A stretch of 64,000 bases of DNA, taken from contig CAJTSB010000001.1 in NCBI GenBank assembly GCA_910578825.1, positions 124,001 to 188,000 of the forward strand. The letters run 5' to 3'. Of this stretch, positions 26,361 to 35,327 are shown piece by piece; within the stretch, counting starts at the first letter, position 1, and the number at the start of each line of letters is the position of its first letter. The position numbers and the translations under genes are program-made. This DNA comes from an uncultured Lachnospiraceae bacterium. GTDB lineage: Bacteria; Bacillota; Clostridia; Lachnospirales; Lachnospiraceae. The notes under the pieces were generated by a model. The model ran no database searches, was not told where the DNA came from, and saw only the letters and a program-made list of their open reading frames with translations.

Positions 26361-27388
26361 AAGCCACGCAGTTTTTCTACCGGAAAGCCGTCAATATTAT
26401 CTCTTGTGTAATAATCGTTATCTGCCAGTTCACAGTTTCGGCAGCTTGCGTTCTCATTCCTTCTGTTTTCCAGCTGCATCTTACGGAATTCGTAAATGAC
26501 GTCGCCTTCCCAGATTTCTCGAATCGGCGTATCCGTTACATTACCCAGGTTGGTTCCACCTGCCCAGTCCACGCAGCATGGGCTTACCGCTCCGTTGCTG
26601 CGGACAGCAAGCGTTGTGAATGCCATAGGACAGGCAATTCGTTTTTGATACGTTTTCTGTAGATCTTTTTTCAGCGCATCTGCCTGCTCTTCTTTATATA
26701 AGCTGCCGATAAAGCTCTTTTCTCCGGCAGCTACCCAGTTGTGCGGCTTGTCTATGTATACCTCATCCGCCACATTCTGAAAACGCTCGATAAATTCATC
26801 GTTTTCTGTCGAGTAAGTATCAAGCATCTTCGCACTGACAAAGGGTTTTTCTTTGTTATGCGCTTTCTTTAGATCCTGAATCATTTTCAGGTTATTCCAG
26901 ATCTTATCAATACTTACATTTGCACATGACGTAACCTCTTCATAGCGTTTCTGATTTCCGCCATAGATAGATACGCGGATGTAATCTATCTCATATTCTA
27001 TAAGCTGCGCACAGAGCTCTTCCGTTAAAAGGGACATATTTGTTGTCGTTTCAATCCGCTCTGCAATATCTGCTTCGCGGGCAATTCTTAACATCTCGCC
27101 GAACTGTGGATGGGTAAATGGTTCTCCGTACAGGCTGAGTTTTAAAACTTTTAGTTTGTCCCCTTCCCATTTGCGAAATTGTTCTATGATATCCTGATAA
27201 AGCTCCATGCTCATCAATCCCCGGTTCTCTGTCAGGTAATTTTGAGACGTCAGGCTCTGAAAACAGGATACACATTTAAAATTACAGTAATTGGATGGTT
27301 CTATTAAAAGCGTAAATGGTTTTTTCAGTGGAATGATATCGATTAAATTTTGGCGTTTGTATTCTTTTAACTGTGTATATTTCAGCAT
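26357..27388 (-). CDS. Radical SAM enzyme with SPASM domain
   Basis: The 343-residue protein has the radical SAM CxxxCxxC motif at residues 35-42 (CNFKCVSC), a LYGEPFTHP motif corresponding to GGEP, and a C-terminal SPASM-like region with SPCCVDWAGG and CRNCEL. The start was set at ATG 27388, which has AGAGGTG six bases upstream, rather than an upstream GTG. It is not closely similar to the paired radical SAM enzymes at 10.9 and 13.9 kb. It lies beside a small unknown protein and the carbamoyltransferase. Substrate and reaction unknown. Confidence 0.85.
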   Translation of the reverse strand: MLKYTQLKEYKRQNLIDIIPLKKPFTLLIEPSNYCNFKCVSCFQSLTSQNYLTENRGLMSMELYQDIIEQFRKWEGDKLKVLKLSLYGEPFTHPQFGEMLRIAREADIAERIETTTNMSLLTEELCAQLIEYEIDYIRVSIYGGNQKRYEEVTSCANVSIDKIWNNLKMIQDLKKAHNKEKPFVSAKMLDTYSTENDEFIERFQNVADEVYIDKPHNWVAAGEKSFIGSLYKEEQADALKKDLQKTYQKRIACPMAFTTLAVRSNGAVSPCCVDWAGGTNLGNVTDTPIREIWEGDVIYEFRKMQLENRRNENASCRNCELADNDYYTRDNIDGFPVEKLRGL

Positions 27389-27399
27389 AAGCGGCACCT

Positions 27400-27720
27400 C
27401 TAAAAATTATATATTTTTTCTGACACCTGCTCTGTAGCCGCGTCATGATCCTGCAGTTTAAAGGCAGCAACCATGACTGCCGGTATCATGTTTCTTTCAC
27501 TGGCGTCTGTCCATTGCTTTTCCAGAATTTCTTTTAACTCCACAGGAGTTTGGAAGTCGTATTCGGTCAGAGACGGTGCATGTTCTTCCGTGTTTCTGTC
27601 CAGATAATATGTATCAGACGCATCCATATCATTTCTCAGAAAGTTTTTGGGATCGTTTTGGGCAAAATCTTTGCCTGCTATTTCCAGCAAAAGTTTTTTT
27701 TCCTTCTCAATCAAGTGCAT
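27400..27720 (-). CDS. Small hypothetical protein next to carbamoyltransferase
   Basis: This 106-residue acidic protein (start MHLIEKEKKLLLEIAGKDFA) has no domain I recognise, no signal peptide and no membrane segment. It is well supported as a gene: a GGAGGG site lies six bases from ATG 27720, its start overlaps the carbamoyltransferase end by 14 bp, and the next gene begins 11 bp after its stop. The tight coupling suggests that it works with the carbamoyltransferase or the following radical SAM enzyme, possibly as a small subunit or carrier. That is speculation. Confidence 0.7.
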   Translation of the reverse strand: MHLIEKEKKLLLEIAGKDFAQNDPKNFLRNDMDASDTYYLDRNTEEHAPSLTEYDFQTPVELKEILEKQWTDASERNMIPAVMVAAFKLQDHDAATEQVSEKIYNF

Positions 27721-29551
27721 ATTTTTCCCTCCAATCGTTCTCTTCCTTCCACTCGGGCTGCTGTTCTTTCAGGAGGATAATATTGTCGAACACCAATACG
27801 TCCATTTCTGTATGCATAAAACACTCATAGGCGTCTTTTGGCGTGCATACGATGGGTTCCCCCCTTACATTGAAGGAGGTATTGACAATAACTCCGCAGC
27901 CCGTAAGTTTCCGAAATGCCTCAATAATTCCATAATAACGCGGATTCGTGTCTTTATTTACCGTCTGAATCCTGGCGCTGTAATCCACATGGGTGACCGC
28001 CGGGATATCGGAACGTTTCTCGTTCACAATGGGAAGAAGATTGATTTCACCGTCATTTGTATAATAGTCCTTCATGCAAAACGGTAACTGCCGTTCTTCC
28101 TGAACTGGTGCAACCAACAGCATATAGGGGCTGTTGTGCTCCATATCAAAATAATCCGCACAGTTTTCTTCCAATACGGAGGGAGCAAACGGGCGAAAAG
28201 ACTCCCGGTATTTAATTTTTAAGTTCATCACAGACTGCATTTTTGTGGAACGGGCGTCGCCGATAATGCTCCGGTTCCCCAATGCCCGGGGACCAAATTC
28301 CATCCTGCCGTCGCAGAGTCCGATTACCTTTTCATCTTTTAACAGGGCTGCAATGGTTTCATAAGTCTGCGCATCGTTTTGATATTCTGTATACCGGTAT
28401 CCGTTATCATCCAGATATTTTTTTACTTCTTTTGCGGTAAATTGCGGTCCAAGATAGCTGCCATGCATCAAATCCTGTCCTTTATCCACACTGCGAGTCC
28501 TGCCGGATTTACAGTAATATGTATAGAACGCCGCTCCCAGAGAGCCCCCGGCATCGCCCGCCGCAGGCTGTATCCATAAATCTTCAAATATGTTTTCTTT
28601 CAGCAGTTTCCCATTGGCAACACAGTTAAGAGCCACGCCGCCTGCTAAGACGAGATGTTTCATTCCGGTAGTTTTTCTGGCATATATTGCGGTTTTTAAC
28701 AATACTTCCTCTACGACTTTCTGTACGGATGACGCCATGTCCATCTCGCGTTTCGTGATGTCAGATTCTGGTTTGCGTCTTTCTCCCCCAAACAGACGGG
28801 CAAATTCATCATTTGTCATGATGTCGTTGCGATAAAAATCAAAATATTTTAAATTCAGCCGATAAGAACCATCTTCCTTGATATCAATCAGTTCACGTTT
28901 AATTAAATCAACGTATATCGGCTCACCGTAAGGCGCAAGTCCCATCAACTTATAATCTCCGGAATTTACTTTAAATCCACAAAAATAAGTAAACGCGCTG
29001 TACAGTAAGCCGATGGAATGCGGATAATCAATCTCTTTTAATATCTTAACTTCGTTTCCCCGTCCATATCCAATCGTTGTTGTCGCCCATTCTCCAACGC
29101 CGTCAAACGTAATAAACGCCGCTTCCTCAAAAGGAGAAGGGTAGAAGGCGGAGCTTGCATGAGAGATATGATGTTCCGTTACAAGAAGGCGGTCGTCTTT
29201 CCCAAGCCTTCCCAGAATTTTTCTCAGCTCTTCATGAATCCACAGTTTCCACCGAAACATGGATTCTGCGGAATGCTCTATGAAAGCGCCTGCATCTTCT
29301 CCTAAAGCAAGTATGTTTTTACAGAAACGATCCAGTGTCAACAGCGGATTGTCGTAATATACCACATAATCAATGTCCTCCGCTGTAATTTTTGCCGCCT
29401 GAAGACAATATTGAATTGCATTCACCGGAACGCTCAAATCATGCTTGATCCTGGTAAAGCGTTCTTCCTGGGCTGCTGCAAGAATCTTCCCATCACAGAC
29501 TAAAGACGCTGCCGAATCGTGATATAATGCGGATATGCCTAATACTATCAT
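27707..29551 (-). CDS. NodU/CmcH-family carbamoyltransferase
   Basis: The 614-residue product matches O-carbamoyltransferases that use carbamoyl phosphate and ATP to carbamoylate sugar hydroxyls. The N-terminal Kae1/TsaD-like domain shows MIVLGISALYHDSAASL, AAQEERFTR, the metal-binding VTEHHISHASSAFY (around residue 125) and ITFDGVGEW. The C-terminal YrdC-like half has MEFGPRALGNRSII and NTSFNVRGEPIV. Length is typical (about 570-620). It predicts a carbamoyl decoration on the left-arm glycan. ATG 29551 follows GGAGG, and the next upstream gene ends one base earlier. Confidence 0.92.
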   Translation of the reverse strand: MIVLGISALYHDSAASLVCDGKILAAAQEERFTRIKHDLSVPVNAIQYCLQAAKITAEDIDYVVYYDNPLLTLDRFCKNILALGEDAGAFIEHSAESMFRWKLWIHEELRKILGRLGKDDRLLVTEHHISHASSAFYPSPFEEAAFITFDGVGEWATTTIGYGRGNEVKILKEIDYPHSIGLLYSAFTYFCGFKVNSGDYKLMGLAPYGEPIYVDLIKRELIDIKEDGSYRLNLKYFDFYRNDIMTNDEFARLFGGERRKPESDITKREMDMASSVQKVVEEVLLKTAIYARKTTGMKHLVLAGGVALNCVANGKLLKENIFEDLWIQPAAGDAGGSLGAAFYTYYCKSGRTRSVDKGQDLMHGSYLGPQFTAKEVKKYLDDNGYRYTEYQNDAQTYETIAALLKDEKVIGLCDGRMEFGPRALGNRSIIGDARSTKMQSVMNLKIKYRESFRPFAPSVLEENCADYFDMEHNSPYMLLVAPVQEERQLPFCMKDYYTNDGEINLLPIVNEKRSDIPAVTHVDYSARIQTVNKDTNPRYYGIIEAFRKLTGCGVIVNTSFNVRGEPIVCTPKDAYECFMHTEMDVLVFDNIILLKEQQPEWKEENDWREKYALD

Positions 29552-29552
29552 G

Positions 29553-30743
29553 TTAATATTCCTCCAATGTGGATGTTATCTTTTTCAAAATGTTTTTTGC
29601 TATGATTTGATGCCCCTTTTCGGTACTATGGCAAACGTCGTAAAAGACATCCTCCTCATCGTCAAAAATATCCGTTAAATCGGTCATATAATCATTTTTT
29701 TCTATATATTTGCGGCATCCGTTGACAAAATCGGACGTTTTCTCCAAAAGAGACGCTTCGCGGTTATATGCCGAGAGATAACTCTTTTTTAATTCCAAAA
29801 CACTGTCATCCAGGATGGGACGCCCAATTCCCTGTATAGGCTGCAAAAAAGAAAAATAATGTATTCCATGTTCCTTTGCCAGAGCATATATATTCCGGGC
29901 TGCCTCATACCAGTTTTCATAATCAGGAATCTGAGGACATTCCATGCCATGCGCGATTTTATTTACAGCGCGCATATCCAGGGTATCCGGAGCCATGGGC
30001 GTACGTGTTTCCATAAAGTCATAGAACTTTTTCTGGTAGCGGTGCAGGTATGGGTATTCTTCCATGGAGACCTGATATGCAATATCATTATAACCATCAA
30101 AACTTATTACAATATTCGGGTGAATCGCCAGACCATCCCGCATAAATTTCAGAAATTCCTGGTGTATGGAATAGCCCCCGATTCCACCGGAATAAACGAC
30201 GACGTTATATTTCTTGCTTATTTCCTCGTATAATTGCTCCGGCCAGGTTCTGACGTTTCCCATAGTCGGATCGCTCGTCGAGCCTCCTAATGTCATAATC
30301 CTTATCGCTTTTTCATCCTGCGGATCTCCGTATACCTGAAAATTGAGTTCGTTCTCATAAATTCTCGTGAAACCCAGCAGAGAATCTACGGCATTAAATT
30401 TCTGCATATATCCGCCTATGTTGTAAATAGCAAACTCTTTCTCAAATTCGAGTCCGTATTGAAGAAGTCTGCTATACACCTGCCCATGATTTTTCATGGT
30501 AAAGCAGATTACATAAATATCATCTTTATTCTCATATAAAAGTTCCAGCGGATTCCGGACTTCTTTTCCAAACAGGGAATCTTCCATACACTCATCATCC
30601 ACAAAATAGCTGATTTCTTTTCCCATATATGCTAAATTATGGTAGATAACCTGTGCGATGGGTTCTGTTCCATAGAGAATAATTTTTCGTTTTTGCACAG
30701 GTTCGAGAATTTTTTCTAATGATTTTACGTAATAATACTTCAT
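29553..30743 (-). CDS. SGNH-hydrolase-like protein with N-terminal Rossmann-type domain
   Basis: The 396-residue protein has two parts. Residues 18-110 resemble the nucleotide-binding domain found at the N-terminus of the FkbM proteins in this window (IILYGTEPIAQVIYHNLA, FVDDE). Residues 145-396 show SGNH/GDSL blocks: TLGGSTSD with the predicted nucleophile Ser155, SGGIGGYS, DGYND (217-220) and DVCHSTEKGH near the C-terminus. Such proteins act as O-acetylesterases or acyltransferases on glycans. ATG 30743 was chosen because GGAG lies about nine bases upstream and the longer frame overlaps the neighbouring gene. Substrate unknown. Confidence 0.78.
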   Translation of the reverse strand: MKYYYVKSLEKILEPVQKRKIILYGTEPIAQVIYHNLAYMGKEISYFVDDECMEDSLFGKEVRNPLELLYENKDDIYVICFTMKNHGQVYSRLLQYGLEFEKEFAIYNIGGYMQKFNAVDSLLGFTRIYENELNFQVYGDPQDEKAIRIMTLGGSTSDPTMGNVRTWPEQLYEEISKKYNVVVYSGGIGGYSIHQEFLKFMRDGLAIHPNIVISFDGYNDIAYQVSMEEYPYLHRYQKKFYDFMETRTPMAPDTLDMRAVNKIAHGMECPQIPDYENWYEAARNIYALAKEHGIHYFSFLQPIQGIGRPILDDSVLELKKSYLSAYNREASLLEKTSDFVNGCRKYIEKNDYMTDLTDIFDDEEDVFYDVCHSTEKGHQIIAKNILKKITSTLEEY

Positions 30744-30744
30744 C

Positions 30745-31824
30745 TTATTTTTCTCCGGTTTTGATATAATCTCTTTCAGTAAATACTTCTTTATAGCTGA
30801 CTGGTAACGGTTTTCCATAAAATTTGGACATATAATCCCGGATAAACACTTTATTTTCACCGGACAGGCAGGTGGGGCAGTGCTGTCCAAACCATTTAAT
30901 GCTCAATCCTCTGTTTATAATCTCTTCCAGAGATTCCTCAAAGATATTGCCAATTGAAATATGCATAAATACACACGGAAGAATATCTCCGTATTTTGTC
31001 AGGTGTAAGACGTTTGTCACAGCGCCGCAGCCGCGGTTCTGTCCATAAGTAGGAAAGGTATCACGGTGAACGACCGGATATTTATTGCGCAAATTTAATA
31101 AGAACTCGTTATCCTCAGGCGTAATCAACACTTCTTCTTTTCCTTCCCATCTGCCGATGGCGCGTGCAATCATGATATCAAGGTTAAAGCCGTTATCATT
31201 TGCGAATTTTGCCAGTTCTTCCGTTGCTTTTGTCTGACAGTTCTGGTGTGATATAACGGTCTGTATGGCGGTCTGTATGCCGGCGTTTTTGGCAATGAAC
31301 AGGGAATCTTTTGCTTTCTGATATGTTCCCTCTATCTGTCGGGTTTGCATATAGACTTCCTCGTCAATGCTGTCCAGGCTGATTTTCATTTTATCAAGAC
31401 CAATTGCCTTTAAATGTTTTGCACGTTCCTCGGTCAGCAATAAGCCGTTCGTGCTCATGGAAATATGAAATTTCTCCGGATTTAAAGCTTTGATGATATC
31501 ATCCAGATTATCAAAACACAGCGGTTCGCCGCCGGAAATATTAAACTGCGCCAATCCCAATTTATCAGCCTGTTCGGCAAAGTCTTTCAAATCATCTATC
31601 GTCAGTACCCGTTCTTTTTTCTCGAACTCTGAATTGCTGCAGTGCGTGCAGTGCATATTACATTTATAGTCGAAACAGAAATCTATAATGGCAGTGCTTT
31701 CCCCCCGCGCCAGTTTCTCATCATATTTCATTATTTTTTCGTATACAAGAGGTTTTTCTTTTTTTAATTTTTCCCTGCGTGCGTTTTCAATCGGTTTTCT
31801 CTGTTCTTCATTTACTTTAACCAT
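30745..31824 (-). CDS. Radical SAM enzyme with SPASM-like C-terminus
   Basis: This 359-residue radical SAM protein has an N-terminal helical extension of about 45 residues, the CxxxCxxC motif at 55-62 (CNMHCTHC), a canonical ISGGEPLCFDN and STNGLLL, and C-terminal cysteines (ILPCVFMH, CPTCLSGE). It is separated by one base from the SGNH gene and by 21 bp from an FkbM gene. No peptide substrate is encoded next to it. The reaction is unknown; a sugar substrate is inferred from context only. ATG 31824 follows an AGGAG. Confidence 0.86.
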   Translation of the reverse strand: MVKVNEEQRKPIENARREKLKKEKPLVYEKIMKYDEKLARGESTAIIDFCFDYKCNMHCTHCSNSEFEKKERVLTIDDLKDFAEQADKLGLAQFNISGGEPLCFDNLDDIIKALNPEKFHISMSTNGLLLTEERAKHLKAIGLDKMKISLDSIDEEVYMQTRQIEGTYQKAKDSLFIAKNAGIQTAIQTVISHQNCQTKATEELAKFANDNGFNLDIMIARAIGRWEGKEEVLITPEDNEFLLNLRNKYPVVHRDTFPTYGQNRGCGAVTNVLHLTKYGDILPCVFMHISIGNIFEESLEEIINRGLSIKWFGQHCPTCLSGENKVFIRDYMSKFYGKPLPVSYKEVFTERDYIKTGEK

Positions 31825-31845
31825 GGTCGTCTCTCCTAATCAATT

Positions 31846-32976
31846 TTAATATGCGTAACAAACGGTTTCTGCCTCCGCATTGCTATGATGCCTGAGTATA
31901 AGATTGTATTCCGGATTCAGTTCCTTGATATAAACCGGAATGTTTAAAAAATCATTGATGGAATGATAAATACAAATTGCCAGTTTGGGTTTCTGGCTCT
32001 GAATCAGGTTTTTTGCCCCATGCAGCGCCGAAAGTTCTGCGCCCTCAATATCCATTTTAAGGAAAGTAACTTTTTTATCCTTTAAAATATGATCTAACGT
32101 ATCTACCTCGCAGATTTCATTCCCATCTTCTGAAAATGTGGCGCTCTCGTAATTGCTGTTATAACGAAACGTTCCCTTATGATCAGACAAACCTACATTG
32201 TATGCTTCTATTCTGGAACCCTCGTCTGCATTGTTGGCGGAAACCTCATCGCAATAGGCTTTCAGGCTCTGATAATTTCGTTTGTCCATTTCAAACGTAT
32301 ATATTTTTTCATAATGGTTGGATATGGCTTTTTTAAAGCTGCGAATCGTATCGCCGTCAAATGCCCCGGCATCCACAAAACACTCATTGTCAGAAAGCTG
32401 CACCTCTTCGGTAAAGAAGTAAGATTCTCCATGATATGCAATTGGAGTTTTTATATCAATAAACCATTTTTCGAATGTCTGGCAGCAAATTTCTCTGGAT
32501 ACATCGTCCTGGCATAATTCCAATATCCGCAGCATTCTCTGAAAAACATCGTCTAACTTCTTTTCATCCCCCATATACTCATAATTTGACATGAAACTGA
32601 GGATATCGACCGTGCCGACATAAACGTCATCACCTGCATCATGCTGTAGCTGCCGGTATAATTCTTCATATTCCCTAAGTGCAACCACGATCGCTGTTTT
32701 ACCCTGCGTTACCTCAGAGAAATTTGGGGGTGGGGCACAGTGGACGCCATCTATAATCTCCTGATGCCATTTATGTTTGTCATTATCATAAAAGCAATCG
32801 ACTTTTATACCATACTTTTTCAAAATGTTGTACCAGTTAAACCCATGGCTGCCAGCGCCAAATATACACACTTTCTCATAATTTCTCAGTGTATTCAGCC
32901 ACTTTTTTGCATACCCGGTTTCCGTTTTTTTCGCCTGATCTAATAAATTTTCGAGTTTTTCTATATAGTCATTCAT
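31846..32976 (-). CDS. FkbM-family methyltransferase with N-terminal Rossmann-type domain
   Basis: The 376-residue protein has an N-terminal nucleotide-binding-like domain (VCIFGAGSHGFNW near residue 36, DCFYDND) and a C-terminal FkbM-type SAM-dependent methyltransferase (FVDAGAFDGDTIRSF, YTFEMDKRNY, TFLKMDIEGAELSAL, ending VCYAY). FkbM relatives O-methylate sugars or polyketides. It is the first described of three tandem homologues (31846-35267), and two more lie in the right arm. ATG 32976 has a GGAGGG site; the frame is open 13 codons further upstream without one. Confidence 0.87.
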   Translation of the reverse strand: MNDYIEKLENLLDQAKKTETGYAKKWLNTLRNYEKVCIFGAGSHGFNWYNILKKYGIKVDCFYDNDKHKWHQEIIDGVHCAPPPNFSEVTQGKTAIVVALREYEELYRQLQHDAGDDVYVGTVDILSFMSNYEYMGDEKKLDDVFQRMLRILELCQDDVSREICCQTFEKWFIDIKTPIAYHGESYFFTEEVQLSDNECFVDAGAFDGDTIRSFKKAISNHYEKIYTFEMDKRNYQSLKAYCDEVSANNADEGSRIEAYNVGLSDHKGTFRYNSNYESATFSEDGNEICEVDTLDHILKDKKVTFLKMDIEGAELSALHGAKNLIQSQKPKLAICIYHSINDFLNIPVYIKELNPEYNLILRHHSNAEAETVCYAY

Positions 32977-33020
32977 TGTTTTTATCCCTCCAGTTTCAGG
33001 TTTGTCCCTACGCACATTGT

Positions 33021-34127
33021 TTAATATGCATAACAGACGGTATCACTTTCGTCTTCTGAATGATGCCTTATCAGTATCTTATATTCCGGATTTAATTCTT
33101 TGATATATTTGGGAATGGAATAAAAATCCTTAGCTGAGTGGTACATAGAAATTGCCAGTTTCGGCTTATACTTTCGTATATGCTCTCGGCAGCCCTCCAG
33201 CGCTTTCATTTCTGCGCCCTCAATATCCATTTTAATAAGAGTGACTTCTTCGTCCTTTAATTCTTCATCAAGGGGCACGACAGTCGTCACCAGATCCCCT
33301 TCGTCCGATATTTTGGAAGTCTGGCAATTGCTGCTATAATGCAGCGTTTTACGTTCATTCCATAATCCTTTGTTGATAAGATGGATTTTTTCTCTTATCT
33401 GCGGAGCGAATGTTTTTGTCTTCTCCATCAATATCTGGAAGTTCGCGCTGTCCATCTCAAAAGCATGAACGCTTGAAAAAATACCCTCATACACATTTAA
33501 AAAATCTTCGATGGTATCTCCGACATAAGCGCCGGCATCAATCAGTTTCTCATCGTTCCTCTTTCCCAGCTCCGGGATAAAATATGGTTTGCCATTATAA
33601 GTAATATGGCTGTTCTCATCCACAAACCATTGATACATGGTCTCATAGCAGATTTGTCGCGATAAGTCATCTTCGCACAGACGCATAACATCAGCGACTT
33701 CGTCTATCAGCCGCTCTACCTGGGCGTCATTTTGTGCGAAGGCATAATTTAGTTTAAACCCGATGGTATTGGTGCTTGCAACAGAAAGATTGGAAAACCC
33801 CATTTCCTGTAATTGCTCGTATATTTCCTGATACCTTCGAACAGCAATGATGATGATTCCGGGACCGATATCTTTCAGTTCCTGCGGGGAACAGCAAGAC
33901 ACATCCCCACAGACTTCTTTTCCCCACAATGCCTGATTGTTGTCGCAGATACCATCTACGTTCACTCCATAGCCCATTAATATATTGGTCCAGTTTTTCC
34001 CATGTTCCCCTGCACCAAAAATATATATTTTCTGTTGTTGTTTTAAGTTTTTGATGATATCAGCAGCATATGATTTTCTGTGATTGACAATTTCTGTCCT
34101 TAATTTTTCTTCCCATTCCGAACCCAT
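33021..34127 (-). CDS. FkbM-family methyltransferase with N-terminal Rossmann-type domain
   Basis: This 368-residue homologue has IYIFGAGEHGKNW near residue 34 and GICDNNQALWG in the N-terminal domain. The methyltransferase domain has LIDAGAYVGDTIEDF, HAFEMDSANF, TLIKMDIEGAEMKAL and the shared VCYAY C-terminus. It is the middle gene of the tandem trio and is most similar to the protein at 31846-32976. The start has an AGGAGGG eight bases before ATG 34127. Which hydroxyl it methylates cannot be inferred. Confidence 0.87.
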   Translation of the reverse strand: MGSEWEEKLRTEIVNHRKSYAADIIKNLKQQQKIYIFGAGEHGKNWTNILMGYGVNVDGICDNNQALWGKEVCGDVSCCSPQELKDIGPGIIIIAVRRYQEIYEQLQEMGFSNLSVASTNTIGFKLNYAFAQNDAQVERLIDEVADVMRLCEDDLSRQICYETMYQWFVDENSHITYNGKPYFIPELGKRNDEKLIDAGAYVGDTIEDFLNVYEGIFSSVHAFEMDSANFQILMEKTKTFAPQIREKIHLINKGLWNERKTLHYSSNCQTSKISDEGDLVTTVVPLDEELKDEEVTLIKMDIEGAEMKALEGCREHIRKYKPKLAISMYHSAKDFYSIPKYIKELNPEYKILIRHHSEDESDTVCYAY

Positions 34128-34172
34128 AGCCGGCCCTCCTAAATTCGTCTGTATGATGAAACCCCGCCCATT

Positions 34173-35267
34173 TTATGGAATCGCATAACAGACAGTCTCA
34201 TACGTCATTTCTGTATAATGGCGAATATAAATTTTATATTCCGGATTTAATGATTTAATAAAAACAGGTAATTCCAACATATCTTCCGGACTGTGATATA
34301 TACAGATTGCCAATACCGGTTTCTGGGATGCTATGATTTTTTTTGTACCCTCTAACGCATCATGTTCTGCACCCTCAATATCCATCTTGATAAATGTCAC
34401 TTCTTCGTCCACTAATATGTCATCCAGTGCCTTTATTTTTCCGGTCATTTCCTCCGATTTTCCATTTGCAGCGCTTACCGCGTTATTTATGGAAGAATTG
34501 CTATCTCCATGCATAAACGTAATTGCCTGATTTCTGTTTGATACGCCATAAGGATAGCACTGAATAATTCCAGTATCATTCCCCTGTAATTCTGCGGCCT
34601 GATTCAGGAGTTTTCGGTAAATAACAGGGTCTAATTCGAACAAATGCATTTTCCGATATTTTCCATGGCTTTTCTTGATGAAATCCATGGCGGTATCTCC
34701 AATATACGCCCCGCAATCTACGAATGATTCATCTTCACGCAGAGAAATAATCTCCTCATCAAAGTATTGGTTATCGGAACAAATTTGTCGAAAATAATCG
34801 TCCGGTACATCTGTCATTTTCCAGAAATCGGTCAAATGTCGATATACGTTCCGGGATGTTTCATCTTCAAGAATGTCCATTACCCTGTGAATCTTTTCCT
34901 GTAGGTCATTTTCATGTTCTCTCACATATTCTTCCGCAAAGACCTTTTCAAAAAAGATCCGCATACAGTTCGTCATTCCATCCCCAAATAGTTGCTCTTT
35001 AATGGTCTTATAATAAGGAGCGGATGCAATAATCACGACAACTTCATCTGGATTCATCTCTATCAATTGCGAGTAGGGGATACATTCTGTGCCATGGTAA
35101 GAAGTTTTCCACAAATCCGGATTGTTGTCGCAGAAAAAGTCTATGTGTATCCCTCTCAAAGAAAGTTTATCTCTCATTGCCTGCCCAACTAATCCCATAG
35201 AGAATATACATACCTTTTTCCCTTTTAATTGCTCTTTTATTTCTTTTAAATATCTGACTTCCTCCAT
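34173..35267 (-). CDS. FkbM-family methyltransferase with N-terminal Rossmann-type domain
   Basis: The 364-residue protein keeps the same two-domain plan: VCIFSMGLVGQAM and DFFCDNNPDLW in the N-terminal domain, then FVDCGAYIGDTAMDF, HLFELDPVIY, TFIKMDIEGAEHDAL and a VCYAIP end. The glycine motif of its first domain is less canonical than in its two neighbours. I placed the start at ATG 35267 because the GGAGG lies eight bases upstream; the ATG five codons earlier overlaps that site. It follows the acetolactate-synthase-like gene after 60 bp. Confidence 0.86.
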   Translation of the reverse strand: MEEVRYLKEIKEQLKGKKVCIFSMGLVGQAMRDKLSLRGIHIDFFCDNNPDLWKTSYHGTECIPYSQLIEMNPDEVVVIIASAPYYKTIKEQLFGDGMTNCMRIFFEKVFAEEYVREHENDLQEKIHRVMDILEDETSRNVYRHLTDFWKMTDVPDDYFRQICSDNQYFDEEIISLREDESFVDCGAYIGDTAMDFIKKSHGKYRKMHLFELDPVIYRKLLNQAAELQGNDTGIIQCYPYGVSNRNQAITFMHGDSNSSINNAVSAANGKSEEMTGKIKALDDILVDEEVTFIKMDIEGAEHDALEGTKKIIASQKPVLAICIYHSPEDMLELPVFIKSLNPEYKIYIRHYTEMTYETVCYAIP

Positions 35268-35327
35268 CGCCTGTTCCTCCATTTTACTGAAACTTAACCG
35301 TTTCTAAACATCCTGCCTTGCCCGTTT

